Origin: Acerihabitans arboris | Lineage (GTDB): Bacteria; Pseudomonadota; Gammaproteobacteria; Enterobacterales; Enterobacteriaceae | Direction of reading: 5' to 3' | DNA length: 64,000 nucleotides | NCBI RefSeq assembly: GCF_010131535.1 | Contig: NZ_WUBS01000002.1 | Location: 405,684-469,683 of the forward strand | Notes under the pieces: model-generated | Database searches by the model: none | What the model was told of the DNA's origin: nothing | Seen by the model: the letters and a program-made list of their open reading frames with translations, nothing else | Made by a program: the position numbers and the translations under genes | In this document: positions 1 through 8,751 of the stretch, piece by piece | How positions within the stretch are numbered: position 1 is the stretch's first letter | Layout: every line of letters starts with the position of its first letter

Positions 1-363
1 CATGGCGTCCCAGTAGCGCACGATGGGGTTGGTCAACCAGGGTTCCGGAAACATCGGCGTGCGGGTGATGGTCGGCATGGCCTTGATGGCGGTGCGGCCC
101 TGGCTATCCTCCACCAGCACATCCTCGCGGCTTGCGGCATCAGGCCAGGCCATCTTCAGCCGGGACTTGACCGAATCCAGCGCGGCGTCATCTTGATCTT
201 CGTTGAGGTTAATACCGGGGACGACGCCCCCGATATCGGCATGCAGGGATGCGAGGGACTGACTGCCATCCGACGGCACCTGTGCACGCAATGTGCCTTT
301 TTGCTCGGCAGAAAGGGGCAAAGCCTCGATATACTCGAGGCTGGGTTCAGTTAGTTTATTCAT
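1..363 (-). CDS. opgH: Glucans biosynthesis glucosyltransferase H, N-terminal part only
   Basis: This is the first 121 codons of OpgH (MdoH), the inner-membrane glucosyltransferase that builds the linear beta-1,2-glucan backbone of osmoregulated periplasmic glucans from UDP-glucose. The visible part is the cytoplasmic N-terminal segment, beginning [18 protein letters not shown] and reaching [14 protein letters not shown], before the first transmembrane helix. The ATG overlaps the last 8 bases of opgG on the same strand, as in the E. coli opgGH operon, so translation is probably coupled. The gene runs off the left edge, and the catalytic domain lies outside the window. Confidence 0.9.
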   Translation of the reverse strand, partial: MNKLTEPSLEYIEALPLSAEQKGTLRAQVPSDGSQSLASLHADIGGVVPGINLNEDQDDAALDSVKSRLKMAWPDAASREDVLVEDSQGRTAIKAMPTITRTPMFPEPWLTNPIVRYWDAM

Positions 364-1954
364 TGGCAGGTAGCAAATAGCTCCAGGTTTCGGTCAATGT
401 CTTATCGCCGTTCACCAGTGCGGCGCGCATCTCGGTGGGTTGTTTTTCATCTTTCACGCGCAGGCGCAGTGTCAGACGCCAGCCGCGCGTCACTGAATTA
501 TAGCGGACATTGTTTTCGACCACTTCGGCGTTATCGCCGACGCTAATCTGGGAAGCCATCGGGGTGTTGTCCGGCAGGTCCCGTAATGCCTGTCCGACAA
601 AATCCACCTGGAACGCGGTAGTGCCGTCCGGCTGGCGAATCAGGTTGGACTGCTTGACATCCCCGGCTGAACGCAGGGTTTGTTTCACATAGGCGAACTC
701 GGGAGTGTGGATTTTATCCTCGTCGCGGGAAAAGTGCATCCGATAGGCTATATCGAACGGTTTGCCGACTTCCGGCAGTTTTTCCGGCGTCCAGAAAGCC
801 ACGATATTGTCGTTGGTTTCATCGGCGGTGGGGATCTCCACCAGTTCGACATGACCCTTGCCCCAATCGCCGCGCGGTTCTATCCAGCCGCTGGGGCGCA
901 GATCGTAACGATCGTCGAGATCTTCATATTCGGCGAACGAACGGCCGCGTTGCAATAAGCCGAAGCCACGCGGGTTTTCCACCTGGAAGGTGCTGACGGA
1001 TAAATGTTTGGGGTTATTCAGCGGACGCCAGATCCACTCGCCGTTACCGGCATGGATGGACAGGCCGTTGGAATCATGCAGCGCCGGACGATAGTTCATC
1101 GTAGGCGAGGGCTGGTTCGGTCCAAACAGGAACATACTGGTCAATGGCGCCAGGCCCAGTTTACCCACTTTATCGCGCAGGAAAACCTTGGCCTGTACAT
1201 CCACGCTGGTATCGCGTCCCGGATAGATAACAAACCGGTAAGCGCCGGTGGCGCGCGGCGAATCAAGCAGGGCGTAAAGCACCAAATGCTTATCGTTGGC
1301 CTGGGGCCGCTCAATCCAGAACTCCCGAAAACGCGGGAATTCCTCGCCCGAGGGTAAGGCGGTATCGATGGCCAGGCCGCGCGCGGAAAGACCGTAGACC
1401 TGGCCTTTGCCGATAACCCGGAAATAGCTGGCGCCCAGCATGCTGGCGATTTCGTCGCTCTTGTCGGCTTTGTTGACCGGATACAGGATCTTAAAGCCGG
1501 CGAAACCCAGGTTTTTCACCAGTTCGGGATCGTGGTTCACCGAACCAAAGGTAAACAGGTCCGGGGTATATTTAATCTCGGTGACAGCGGAGGACGTCAC
1601 TTCGTTGATTTTTACCGGCGTGTCGAAATACATCCCCTGATGGTAAAACTCCAGCTTGAACGGGGTCGGCTGATCGTGCCAGTAGGACTTTTCATGATTG
1701 AATTGGATCTGCTGGTAATCAGCAAATTTCATTTCACGGAATTGGGAAGGCAAATTACTTTTGGGTGCCTCATAACCTTTACCAGCCAGTTCCTGCGCTT
1801 GTTTAGCCACATCGTCAATAGAAAATGCCCATGAAGGCAAAGCGTATAACGACAACAACACCGTTGCTCCCAGCAAACGGAGACTCGCTTTAGGTAATTT
1901 GACGAAAAATTTATTATTTGGCACATCCCCCCCTATGCGTGTGCTCTTAATCAT
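356..1954 (-). CDS. opgG: Periplasmic glucans biosynthesis protein G
   Basis: OpgG (MdoG) is a periplasmic protein needed to make osmoregulated periplasmic glucans, thought to add or handle beta-1,6 branches on the glucan made by OpgH. The open frame gives 532 residues, against about 511 in E. coli. A Sec signal core ([17 protein letters not shown]) ends just before [11 protein letters not shown], which is where the mature E. coli protein starts. The extra N-terminal residues suggest a later start. A GTG at codon 11 follows a G-rich stretch and would give a more normal leader, so the 5' end is uncertain. It overlaps opgH by 8 bases. No opgC lies upstream, unlike E. coli; clsC follows directly. 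Confidence 0.93.
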   Translation of the reverse strand: MIKSTRIGGDVPNNKFFVKLPKASLRLLGATVLLSLYALPSWAFSIDDVAKQAQELAGKGYEAPKSNLPSQFREMKFADYQQIQFNHEKSYWHDQPTPFKLEFYHQGMYFDTPVKINEVTSSAVTEIKYTPDLFTFGSVNHDPELVKNLGFAGFKILYPVNKADKSDEIASMLGASYFRVIGKGQVYGLSARGLAIDTALPSGEEFPRFREFWIERPQANDKHLVLYALLDSPRATGAYRFVIYPGRDTSVDVQAKVFLRDKVGKLGLAPLTSMFLFGPNQPSPTMNYRPALHDSNGLSIHAGNGEWIWRPLNNPKHLSVSTFQVENPRGFGLLQRGRSFAEYEDLDDRYDLRPSGWIEPRGDWGKGHVELVEIPTADETNDNIVAFWTPEKLPEVGKPFDIAYRMHFSRDEDKIHTPEFAYVKQTLRSAGDVKQSNLIRQPDGTTAFQVDFVGQALRDLPDNTPMASQISVGDNAEVVENNVRYNSVTRGWRLTLRLRVKDEKQPTEMRAALVNGDKTLTETWSYLLPANE

Positions 1955-2328
1955 TTAAAGCAATTTTAATTGATAAATCACTTCTCGGACAGCATGGTAC
2001 GGCGATCGTTCATCACTTTACCCTTACCGGCTTGGCGTTTAATCAACAGGCTATAAAACAAGCTCATCTACCGGTAAAAGATAGTCTAAAACAGCAAATT
2101 CCAACAATCGGTACCGCCCGCTGATTTTACCTGACCCATCAGCGGGGGGTTAATCATTTTTGACGTAAACCCAAAGTTATTAAAAAAAAGGGCTTTAAAG
2201 CCGCGCGCAGGCCGATACGCGGGAAAAATACGCCGGCGCCGGGACCGAGGATTATTTTATTTTGCCGTTTTTATAGGAAAAATCTTATTACATTGCTTTA
2301 TTCAAATTACCCGCTAATCCCCCGCCGA
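1955..2328. other. Intergenic region upstream of opgG
   Basis: About 370 bases lie between clsC and opgG, both on the minus strand. The opgGH promoter should be here. No open frame with a ribosome binding site or RNA gene could be recognised. Confidence 0.5.
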
Positions 2329-3834
2329 CTATAATAGCCAGTCCACCGGTAAATGATAAAGCGCGCGGATAATCCAGCGCTCCACAATATGGGTTGCGGG
2401 CTCCTGCCAATGAATCAACTCCTGCTCGCCCTGGTATTCCCGCCAATACATCTTTCCCTGTTCATCCAGGCAGACCTGGTACGCATTCTGGCGCAGGGTG
2501 CCGATGAATAGCCGATGGATGGTTTCGGCAAGCTCTTCGCTGCCGATAACGAACCCCATTTCGGTGTTAAGCATGGCGGAACGGGGATCAAAATTAAAAG
2601 AACCGACAAATACCTCCCGGCTATCCACGCTGAACGTTTTGGCATGCAGGCTGGAACCCGACTTCCCGGTCAAGCCCCGGTCCCGCGGCTGGTGCGATTC
2701 AAAGCTGTTGCGTTTCAGTTCGTAAAGTTTAATGCCGTGGGTCAGCAGGGCCCGGCGCCATTTGGCATAACCGGCATGGACAATCGCCACGTCGTTGGCG
2801 TTCAGGGAGTTGGTCAGCACCGCAATCTTCACCCCTTTGGCGGCCAGGGCGACCAACTGCTCCACCCCGGCTTTGGTGGGCACGAAATAGGGCGAAATGA
2901 TATCCAGGCGTCGTTCAGGTTCATCAATAACGCTTTTTATCCGGCTGGTGAGCAGGCCGTGGTCGGCAACCTGGCCCAGGGCCTTGGCCGGGTCGTCGCT
3001 GAGCAGCCGCGTCCTGGCCCAGATAAACGGCAGGCTGCCGGCCTGCAGCCGCACAAAAAAATCCGCCCGTTCCAACCGTTTGACATAGCGCTCGGCATGG
3101 GGATTCAAGCTGACCTGCCCCATCATGCTGCTGATGCTGTTCTTGCCGCCCAGGCGGGAAGATCGGACCGCCCGCGAGAGCGGGCAAACCGCGCGACAAT
3201 CCCAGTAGCGTTGAAAATCGCGTCCCACCTGCTCCACCACCGGCCCTATCGCCAGCACGTCGAGATCGGAAAACAACTGCTCGCCGCCGGCGCTAAAATA
3301 GGCGTCGCCCACATTCCGGCCGCCGATAATCGTGGCCTGGTTATCAACGGTGAAACTTTTATTATGCATGCGCCGGTTGAGGCGGGAAAAATCGGTCAGG
3401 TACGAAAATGCGCGCACGGCGCGGGTCTGGAAGGCGTTAAACAGGCGGACTTCGATGTTCGGATGCTGATCCAGCGCCAGTAAAATCTTGTCCAGGCCGC
3501 GGGTATTGTTATCATCGAGCAACAAACGCACCTTGACCCCGCGATCCGCCGCGCGCTGCACCACGCTGTACATCAACATGCCGGACATGTCCTTGTTCCA
3601 GATATAATATTGCAGGTCCAGGGTCTGTTCGGCCAGGTCGGCAAGCTTCATGCGCGCGGCAAAAGCATCCAGGCCGTCCGACAGCGGATAAATGCCGGAC
3701 TGTTCGGGATGGACGTGCGTCAGGCGCGATATCGCCTGCCCGATACGCCCGTTAAGTCGTTGCATAAAAGCGGCTCGAAGAAAAAGAAGATGCCATATTA
3801 CTCCAGGACAGCATAAAGGAAGACATTTCATCAT
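2329..3834 (-). CDS. clsC: Cardiolipin synthase C (phospholipase D superfamily)
   Basis: ClsC (YmdC) makes cardiolipin at the inner membrane, in E. coli by transferring a phosphatidyl group from phosphatidylethanolamine to phosphatidylglycerol. Two PLD catalytic motifs of the HxK(x)4D type are visible: HNKSFTVD near residue 157, followed by GGRNVGD, and HAKTFSVD near residue 395, followed by GSFNFDPRS. The frame gives 501 residues, somewhat longer than E. coli ClsC (about 473). The first 23 residues are Cys- and Leu-rich, and an ATG at 3765 is an alternative start; neither has a strong ribosome binding site. E. coli also has clsC next to the opg genes, but with ymdB and opgC, which are absent here. 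Confidence 0.92.
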   Translation of the reverse strand: MMKCLPLCCPGVIWHLLFLRAAFMQRLNGRIGQAISRLTHVHPEQSGIYPLSDGLDAFAARMKLADLAEQTLDLQYYIWNKDMSGMLMYSVVQRAADRGVKVRLLLDDNNTRGLDKILLALDQHPNIEVRLFNAFQTRAVRAFSYLTDFSRLNRRMHNKSFTVDNQATIIGGRNVGDAYFSAGGEQLFSDLDVLAIGPVVEQVGRDFQRYWDCRAVCPLSRAVRSSRLGGKNSISSMMGQVSLNPHAERYVKRLERADFFVRLQAGSLPFIWARTRLLSDDPAKALGQVADHGLLTSRIKSVIDEPERRLDIISPYFVPTKAGVEQLVALAAKGVKIAVLTNSLNANDVAIVHAGYAKWRRALLTHGIKLYELKRNSFESHQPRDRGLTGKSGSSLHAKTFSVDSREVFVGSFNFDPRSAMLNTEMGFVIGSEELAETIHRLFIGTLRQNAYQVCLDEQGKMYWREYQGEQELIHWQEPATHIVERWIIRALYHLPVDWLL

Positions 3835-4048
3835 AGTACCGGCCAGAACAATTGCCCGGCCCGGCCGGTTTTTTTCCCGGGAGCCGACAGCAACCGGCCG
3901 GTTTTTCAGCTGCCCGGGCCGCTAAGTTTGCAATGCGGATCGCAAAGCGGGCGATAGCCAGAACCTTCTCGACCGTCACCTGTCTACTTTAAATGATATG
4001 TTGTTCGGCCCGCGCAGGTAAAGGCGGTCACGCAAAGGGGGAAGCGCG

Positions 4049-5239
4049 ATGCAAGATCAGATAAATCATGGGTTAGCGCCCATGCATAAACCGTCGCTGT
4101 TCCAAAGTTTCCTCCAGGGAGGCTTTGACTGCTCGACGGAGGTCCGCGGGGACGGACGCCGCCTTGACCTGATTCTTTCCAGCGGACATGAGATGCTGGC
4201 ATCAAAGGACTACGCGCAGCTGGCGGAGCAGAAGATCACCACGGTACGCGACGGCCTGCGCTGGCATTTGATCGAGACGCTCCCCGGCCAGTATGACTGG
4301 TCCAGCTTTTTGCCGATGCTGCACGCCGCGCAGGTCAATCACGTCCAGGTGATTTGGGATCTGTGCCATTACGGCTGGCCGGATCATGTCGACGTATGGC
4401 AACCCGAGTTTGTCGAGCGCTTCGCGCGTTTTGCCGGCGCGGTGGCCGCCCGGGTGCGTGACGAAGGCATCGCGGCGCCCTGTTATACGCCCATCAACGC
4501 CATCTCGTTCCTCGCCTGGGCCGGCGGCGACATGGCGCATATCCAGCCCATGGCCGCCAACAAAGGCAAAGCGCTAAAGCTTCAGCTGGTCAAGGCGACC
4601 CTGGCCGCCATTGACGCCATCCGCGCCGTCGACGGCTCGGCGCGTTTCCTCCAGCCTGAGCCCGTGGTCCATATCAATGCGCTCCAGGGCAAGCCCGAGC
4701 AGGAGCCGGACGCGGAAGCGCTGCGGCTGGCGCAGTTTGACGTTTGGGATATGCTCGGCGGCAAGCTGAATCCTGAGCTGGGCGGCGGCCCGGATTACCT
4801 GGATATCCTGGGCGTCAATTACCGTCCGGGGAATCAATGGTTCCACCAGGGCGGGGGCATCGCCTTCGATGACAGCCATTACCGGCCTTTTGCCGCCATT
4901 CTGCGGGAAATATACCAGCGTTACCGGCGGCCGGTGCTTATCGCCGAAACCGGCGCGGAAAACGAGCTGCGCGTGCCCTGGATGCGTTATATCTTCGAGC
5001 AAGCCATTTTGGCCATGAAAAACGAAGTGGCGGTCGAGGGGATATGTATTTACCCGGTGGCGGATTATCGCAGCTGGAGCGGCGACAAACATCAGCCGTT
5101 CGGTTTACTGGGCATGCAGGATGTTAACGGCTGCCGTTCGCTTTATGAACCCCTGTCGCTGGAAATCCGCAGCCAGCAGATACGCCTGAAGGGCCTGCTG
5201 GAAGACATCCAGCCGGACGAGCGGGCGATGCCGGCCTAG
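4049..5239 (+). CDS. GH1-like (clan GH-A) glycosidase-related protein, acid/base Glu replaced
   Basis: A 396-residue TIM-barrel protein resembling glycoside hydrolase family 1-like beta-glucosidases. The presumed nucleophile is E300 in LIAETGAEN. The barrel strands around WDLCHYGWPDH (residues 103-113) and ILGVNYRPGNQWF (253-265) fit the family. At the acid/base position, where GH1 has T-x-N-E-P and relatives have T-P-x-N-E-I, this protein reads TPINAISF, with Ala at residue 151 (codon GCC at 4499-4501). It may therefore be inactive, or use another residue such as the Glu in LQPEPVVHI. The start is preceded by a GGGGGAAG Shine-Dalgarno. No signal peptide is seen, so it is probably cytoplasmic. 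The substrate is unknown, and no sugar transporter lies next to it. Confidence 0.75.
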   Translation: MQDQINHGLAPMHKPSLFQSFLQGGFDCSTEVRGDGRRLDLILSSGHEMLASKDYAQLAEQKITTVRDGLRWHLIETLPGQYDWSSFLPMLHAAQVNHVQVIWDLCHYGWPDHVDVWQPEFVERFARFAGAVAARVRDEGIAAPCYTPINAISFLAWAGGDMAHIQPMAANKGKALKLQLVKATLAAIDAIRAVDGSARFLQPEPVVHINALQGKPEQEPDAEALRLAQFDVWDMLGGKLNPELGGGPDYLDILGVNYRPGNQWFHQGGGIAFDDSHYRPFAAILREIYQRYRRPVLIAETGAENELRVPWMRYIFEQAILAMKNEVAVEGICIYPVADYRSWSGDKHQPFGLLGMQDVNGCRSLYEPLSLEIRSQQIRLKGLLEDIQPDERAMPA

Positions 5240-5277
5240 CGCCGGCGAATCCGTCCTCGCGCCGGGGACGGATTGGC

Positions 5278-5451
5278 TCAAAGGGAGGACTCGGCCTGCT
5301 GTTTATAACAAGAGCCGACATCCACCTCTGGATTATGTTTTATGTCATAAAAATAAGCGATGCCGAACAGTACTGACACAACGATTAAGACAGATATTAA
5401 TAAACCGATTATGGCGATTAGTTTGGTATCATCCAGTCTGCTGTTTTCCAT
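5278..5451 (-). CDS. Small single-pass membrane protein (57 aa)
   Basis: The 57-residue product begins MENSRLDDTK and continues with a hydrophobic stretch of about 20 residues (LIAIIGLLISVLIVVSVLFG), then a polar tail ending QQAESSL. The ATG follows a strong GGAAGGAG Shine-Dalgarno at good spacing. It lies downstream of another small hydrophobic frame (5481-5672) on the same strand, which suggests a two-gene transcript. I do not recognise a family. The likely topology is one helix in the inner membrane with short flanks. Confidence 0.6.
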   Translation of the reverse strand: MENSRLDDTKLIAIIGLLISVLIVVSVLFGIAYFYDIKHNPEVDVGSCYKQQAESSL

Positions 5452-5480
5452 GTCTACTCCTTCCTTTCGCCCATCTGAAG

Positions 5481-5672
5481 TCAGATAATCCAGAGCGTCA
5501 CCAAAATGATAAAGCTAATAAGCGTGCCCGATGCTATGGCAAGCACCGCAATCGCAAACTGAGCGTCGTTGATCGTTTCCCGATACGCTTTTTCGCGATG
5601 CGCATGACGACTTTTTTTCACAAAGATACTTTTCAACAGAAAATAAACGGGAAGACTCGCCAGCGTTATCAA
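5481..5672 (-). CDS. Possible small membrane protein (63 aa)
   Basis: The frame has two hydrophobic segments, one at the N-terminus (LITLASLPVYFLLKSIFV) and one at the C-terminus (FAIAVLAIASGTLISFIILV), separated by a basic, charged loop with RHAHREKAYRE. That pattern is typical of a two-helix hairpin protein. Its only available start is TTG at 5672, with a weak ribosome binding site. It lies just upstream of the 57-residue membrane protein on the same strand. The family is not recognised. It is kept because its composition looks like a real membrane protein, but it is uncertain. Confidence 0.4.
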   Translation of the reverse strand: MITLASLPVYFLLKSIFVKKSRHAHREKAYRETINDAQFAIAVLAIASGTLISFIILVTLWII

Positions 5673-5790
5673 GCGCTGAAACGCTTATAAAATAGGCGAA
5701 TCAATGAAGCGATGCAAGCGACAAAATCCGGACAGCCAATACTGTTTCCAGCAGGGCCATGGCGGGGCATAGCCCTGCAACAAGGCGGCG

Positions 5791-5973
5791 TCAGCAGACG
5801 CCGAAGTCGCCGTCCTCTTTATACAACGAAAGTTCCTCGGGTTTAAACTGTTTCGCGTTTTCCTCGCCGGAATCCATCATGCCGCAAAACACGATGCCGT
5901 TTTCAACTTTTACCACGCTCATTGCCGGTCCGCCTTTAATCGGCTGGACGATGTCGCCGGTTTCGAAAGCCAT
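5791..5973 (-). CDS. YodC-like DUF2158 small protein
   Basis: A 60-residue protein starting MAFETGDIVQPIKGGPAMSV. It matches the DUF2158 family typified by E. coli YodC, small soluble proteins with an SH3-like 'V-x-L-K-S-GGP-x-M-x-V' opening and a central 'C-x-W/M-x-D' segment (here FCGMMDSGEEN). Function is unknown. The ATG follows a good AAGGAG Shine-Dalgarno. The product ends GDFGVC with a terminal Cys. It appears to be an independent gene. Confidence 0.75.
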   Translation of the reverse strand: MAFETGDIVQPIKGGPAMSVVKVENGIVFCGMMDSGEENAKQFKPEELSLYKEDGDFGVC

Positions 5974-6289
5974 AGTACTCTCCTTGCCCGCAGGCGGTGA
6001 GCGGCCACGCCCGGATTGGCCTGGCCGGTGCCATTACTGTCAGCCTAGAAGGCCGCGGCTCCCGCGTCAAAGGCTTAAAGAGTAAATGAAACTGAACACA
6101 CGCCGCCCCGCCGCCCACTGTCGCCGCCGTCCAGCAGCGGCGGCGTAAAAGCGCTGTTGCCCTTCTCAGGCGCCTCGTTTCCCGATTAGCGCATTATTCT
6201 TGTTTCTAATAAGAATGTATTTGTTATAAATTTTTTGATGACAGGATGATTAATTAGCCTGATACTTAACGTCTGTTTGCTATTATCCG
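5974..6289. other. Intergenic region with GC-rich hairpin
   Basis: This gap separates divergent genes. It holds a GC-rich inverted repeat around 6124-6148 (CGCCGCCG and its complement) without a clear T-tract, then an AT-rich stretch at 6190-6270 that probably carries the promoter of the downstream plus-strand gene. Confidence 0.4.
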
Positions 6290-6802
6290 GTGATGCAGCG
6301 GGCCAGTAGCCTACCGCATAACGCAGCGGTAACTGACACTGGCGGTACCATGATCAAAAATAAGTACTCAACCGATTTTGCCAATGCGGCTCTTGATGAA
6401 CAGGGTGTGGCGCAGCACTCCGGTTGGGCAGTGGCTTACTGCAGCCATCCGGTAACGCGCGAATACCTTTGCGCGACCATGGAATTCCTGTGCGCCGGGG
6501 TGCGGCTGCCCGCCTTTAGCTATGGCGATAAGCCGGTGTTGCCCGGGAAGAATATGGCGTTGGTAAGATCGCTCGACGGCGCGCACTGGGAAGCGGTGGC
6601 CGATTTGCGCGGCCAAACCGCCTATCGTATCAGCGATGGGGTGATGATCCGTATTGATTTCCTGACCGAACTGCCGCCGTCGATGACGCTGCTGGCGCCG
6701 TTAAAATCCACCGATTTATGGGACGGCGATCGGTGGATGGACGCCAGTTTAGTCACGCCGCACCTGCCGCTGGCCGCCAACCTGCCGTTGTTGCTGAAAT
6801 AA
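6290..6802 (+). CDS. Orphan phage tail-fibre assembly (Tfa)-like protein
   Basis: The product (170 residues) has the signature of Caudovirales tail-fibre assembly proteins: GVRLPAFSYGDKP, then a conserved centre resembling DG-W-x-V-x-D-x-RG-x-T-Y (SLDGAHWEAVADLRGQTAY), then LPPSMTLLAPLKSTDLWDGDRW near the end. Tfa proteins are chaperones that help fold and trimerise phage tail fibres. No tail fibre or other phage gene is nearby, so this is an isolated or co-opted copy. The start is unclear: ATG at 6290, or ATG at 6350 (MIKNKYSTDF); the later one gives a more family-like length. The frame is intact with no decay. Confidence 0.65.
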   Translation: MMQRASSLPHNAAVTDTGGTMIKNKYSTDFANAALDEQGVAQHSGWAVAYCSHPVTREYLCATMEFLCAGVRLPAFSYGDKPVLPGKNMALVRSLDGAHWEAVADLRGQTAYRISDGVMIRIDFLTELPPSMTLLAPLKSTDLWDGDRWMDASLVTPHLPLAANLPLLLK

Positions 6803-6883
6803 CCTGTAATCCGTACCCATGTCCGTCGTGGCGGGAACCGCCTCTTATAGCGCGGGCTCCCGACGCGGCTCACCCTGGTGGAT

Positions 6884-7579
6884 TTATGATCGCACGCGAA
6901 AGCGTTCCAGGGTTTCATCATCCAACTGGTAATACTCCCCTTTCAGTTCCGCGCAAAGCTTACTCATAAACGTTATCAGGTAATCGATGTTATACGCCGC
7001 CATCCGGCGACCCATTTCCGTTTGCATGGTGTCAGCCAGGGTCAGCAGTTTGGTCTGGAAATGATCAAAGGTATAGTTGATATCGTCCAGCGGCCGGTGC
7101 AGGGCCAGCGGATCCTCCGCATGAAACAGGCCGCGTCCCAGCTGTCCCGAGACATGGAATACGCGGGCCAGGCCAATGGCTCCCAGCGATTCAAGCCTGT
7201 CGGCGTCCTGGACGATTTTGGCTTCCAGGGTCTCGGGCGTAATGCCCGCGCTGAAACTATGGGCCTCGATGGCATGGGCCACGCCCGGATAGGCGCTGGC
7301 GGGAAAGTCCGGGAAGTGTTCGGCCAATATCCGCCGCGTTTCCTGCGCGGCGCGCCTTGAAGCCAAAGAGCGGTCCGGGTGGTTTTTCGGCAAATTGACC
7401 ACATCATGAAAATAGCAGGCCGTTAAAACGGTTAATTCATCGGCCGCCGACAGATGCATTATTTTCTGGGCGGTATGCCATACACGGCTGAAATGGGCAA
7501 GATCGTGCGCTTTATCATCTTGTGGAAAATACTGTTCCAGATACTCCTTGAACCGGCGTTCCCATTCGTGCAGTTCCAT
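6884..7579 (-). CDS. yedJ: HD-domain phosphohydrolase YedJ
   Basis: A 231-residue metal-dependent phosphohydrolase of the HD superfamily, closely like E. coli YedJ. The metal ligands are visible: His in HDLAHFSRVWHTAQ near residue 24, the HD pair in ACYFHDVVNLPKNHP near residue 58, and the Asp in IVQDADRLESLGAIG near residue 128. The family hydrolyses phosphate esters, but the physiological substrate is not known. The ATG at 7579 follows a good AGGAGG Shine-Dalgarno. It is a single gene with no operon partner on its strand. Confidence 0.9.
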   Translation of the reverse strand: MELHEWERRFKEYLEQYFPQDDKAHDLAHFSRVWHTAQKIMHLSAADELTVLTACYFHDVVNLPKNHPDRSLASRRAAQETRRILAEHFPDFPASAYPGVAHAIEAHSFSAGITPETLEAKIVQDADRLESLGAIGLARVFHVSGQLGRGLFHAEDPLALHRPLDDINYTFDHFQTKLLTLADTMQTEMGRRMAAYNIDYLITFMSKLCAELKGEYYQLDDETLERFRVRS

Positions 7580-7799
7580 ATGTACCTCCTGCCAGCTAGT
7601 AGACGCTTATTTTATCCCTTGCGTTAACCTCTCCCGAGGGTATCCCGGTCCGGCCCCGCGCGATGCCGGGATGTCCTCTAATGTCGGCCAACGTCCCTAT
7701 TTAATCGGGGGAGTCAGTGTAATAAGCCACATCCGGCGCTGCGCGGCAAGCATAATGCGGGATCTGCGCCGCCGGATGCTACCGGCGGCAGCCCTGGAC

Positions 7800-8411
7800 T
7801 CATTGCCCTGGCCGCAGCGCCCCGACGATAAAACGTCCCGCCGTCGCCACGCCTTCCGCATTAAGACTATGCCCCAGCCCGGGCAGGATAAACGAGGTCA
7901 CTGCCACGCCAAGCCCTTCCAACGTAAGCGCGGCACGCTCGGTTTCCTGGGGACTGATGACCGGATCCTGCGCGCCGTGAATCAGCAGCACCGGCAGATG
8001 CGCCGGCGGCGTCAGGGGCGCAGGCGAGGATAAACGCCCTGAAAACGCCACGACGCCGGCCAGTTGCCACCGCCCCGAAACCACGGCATCCAGCGCCATG
8101 ATGGAACCTTGGGAAAACCCCAGCAGCACCACCCGCTCCGGCTGCCCGGCCAGCCCGTTTTCCGCCATCAGCCCGGTAAGCGTGGCATCAAAGGCGGCCC
8201 TGGCCGCGGCTACCCGTTCCGGCCGGTTATGTTCCGTTACACCGGTGATGCTAAACCATTGGCGGCCGGGTCCCTGCTCAAATGGAAAGGGCGCATCCGG
8301 GGCGACAAAACCTGTTTCCGGCAGGTTGGGGCGCCAGATATCGCCCAATGGCGCCAGGTCGTTCCCATTGCTGCCCACGCCATGCAACATGATAACCAGG
8401 CTTCGGCTCAT
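7800..8411 (-). CDS. Serine esterase of the phospholipase/carboxylesterase family
   Basis: A 203-residue alpha/beta hydrolase of the predicted-esterase family (COG0400 type, like E. coli YpfH). It opens with MLHGVGSNGNDLAPLG, an oxyanion-loop motif. The catalytic triad can be read as Ser in GFSQGS, Asp in IHGAQDPVI and His in PGLGHSL. There is no signal peptide, so it is probably cytoplasmic. Substrates of this family are usually short acyl esters, and the natural one here is unknown. Length is normal for the family. It is transcribed alone on the minus strand. Confidence 0.85.
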   Translation of the reverse strand: MSRSLVIMLHGVGSNGNDLAPLGDIWRPNLPETGFVAPDAPFPFEQGPGRQWFSITGVTEHNRPERVAAARAAFDATLTGLMAENGLAGQPERVVLLGFSQGSIMALDAVVSGRWQLAGVVAFSGRLSSPAPLTPPAHLPVLLIHGAQDPVISPQETERAALTLEGLGVAVTSFILPGLGHSLNAEGVATAGRFIVGALRPGQ

Positions 8412-8751
8412 GGCTGATTTTCCTTATCAAGACCGTTACGCGCCGTCGGTTCTCCGTGGCAGCGCAAGGGGCAAGTTGATATTATGCCGGTGGCGGCAAG
8501 GCGCATCGGCCGTGGGCACTGACCCTCCGGCGCTGCTTCAGGGCTTACCCGGGTTCCCACCGGGAAAATCCACCGGCGCGCGCGTTCAGCCGCGGCGTGA
8601 CGGATCACCCTGATGGCGCGGCGTCGTACCCAAGGTTACACATATTATTTCCCTCTTGGGCCGTTGTGAACATATAATGCCCATCCGGTCATCCTCGACC
8701 CGGAATAAACTATCCAATTACTGCCTGCGTGGCGATAACATCTGACTAACT
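8412..8751. other. Intergenic region upstream of ldtB
   Basis: About 340 bases lie between divergent genes and should contain promoters for both. No small gene, RNA or clear operator was recognised. Confidence 0.4.

Noticed and set aside
2515..3483. 322-residue plus-strand frame opposite clsC
   Set aside because: It is the antisense shadow of the GC-rich clsC gene, with no homology or start signal.
3855..3925. Repeated CCGGCCGGTTTTT motifs upstream of clsC as a pair of terminators
   Set aside because: The motif occurs twice near GC-rich hairpins, but no plus-strand gene upstream would need them and the pairing is ambiguous.
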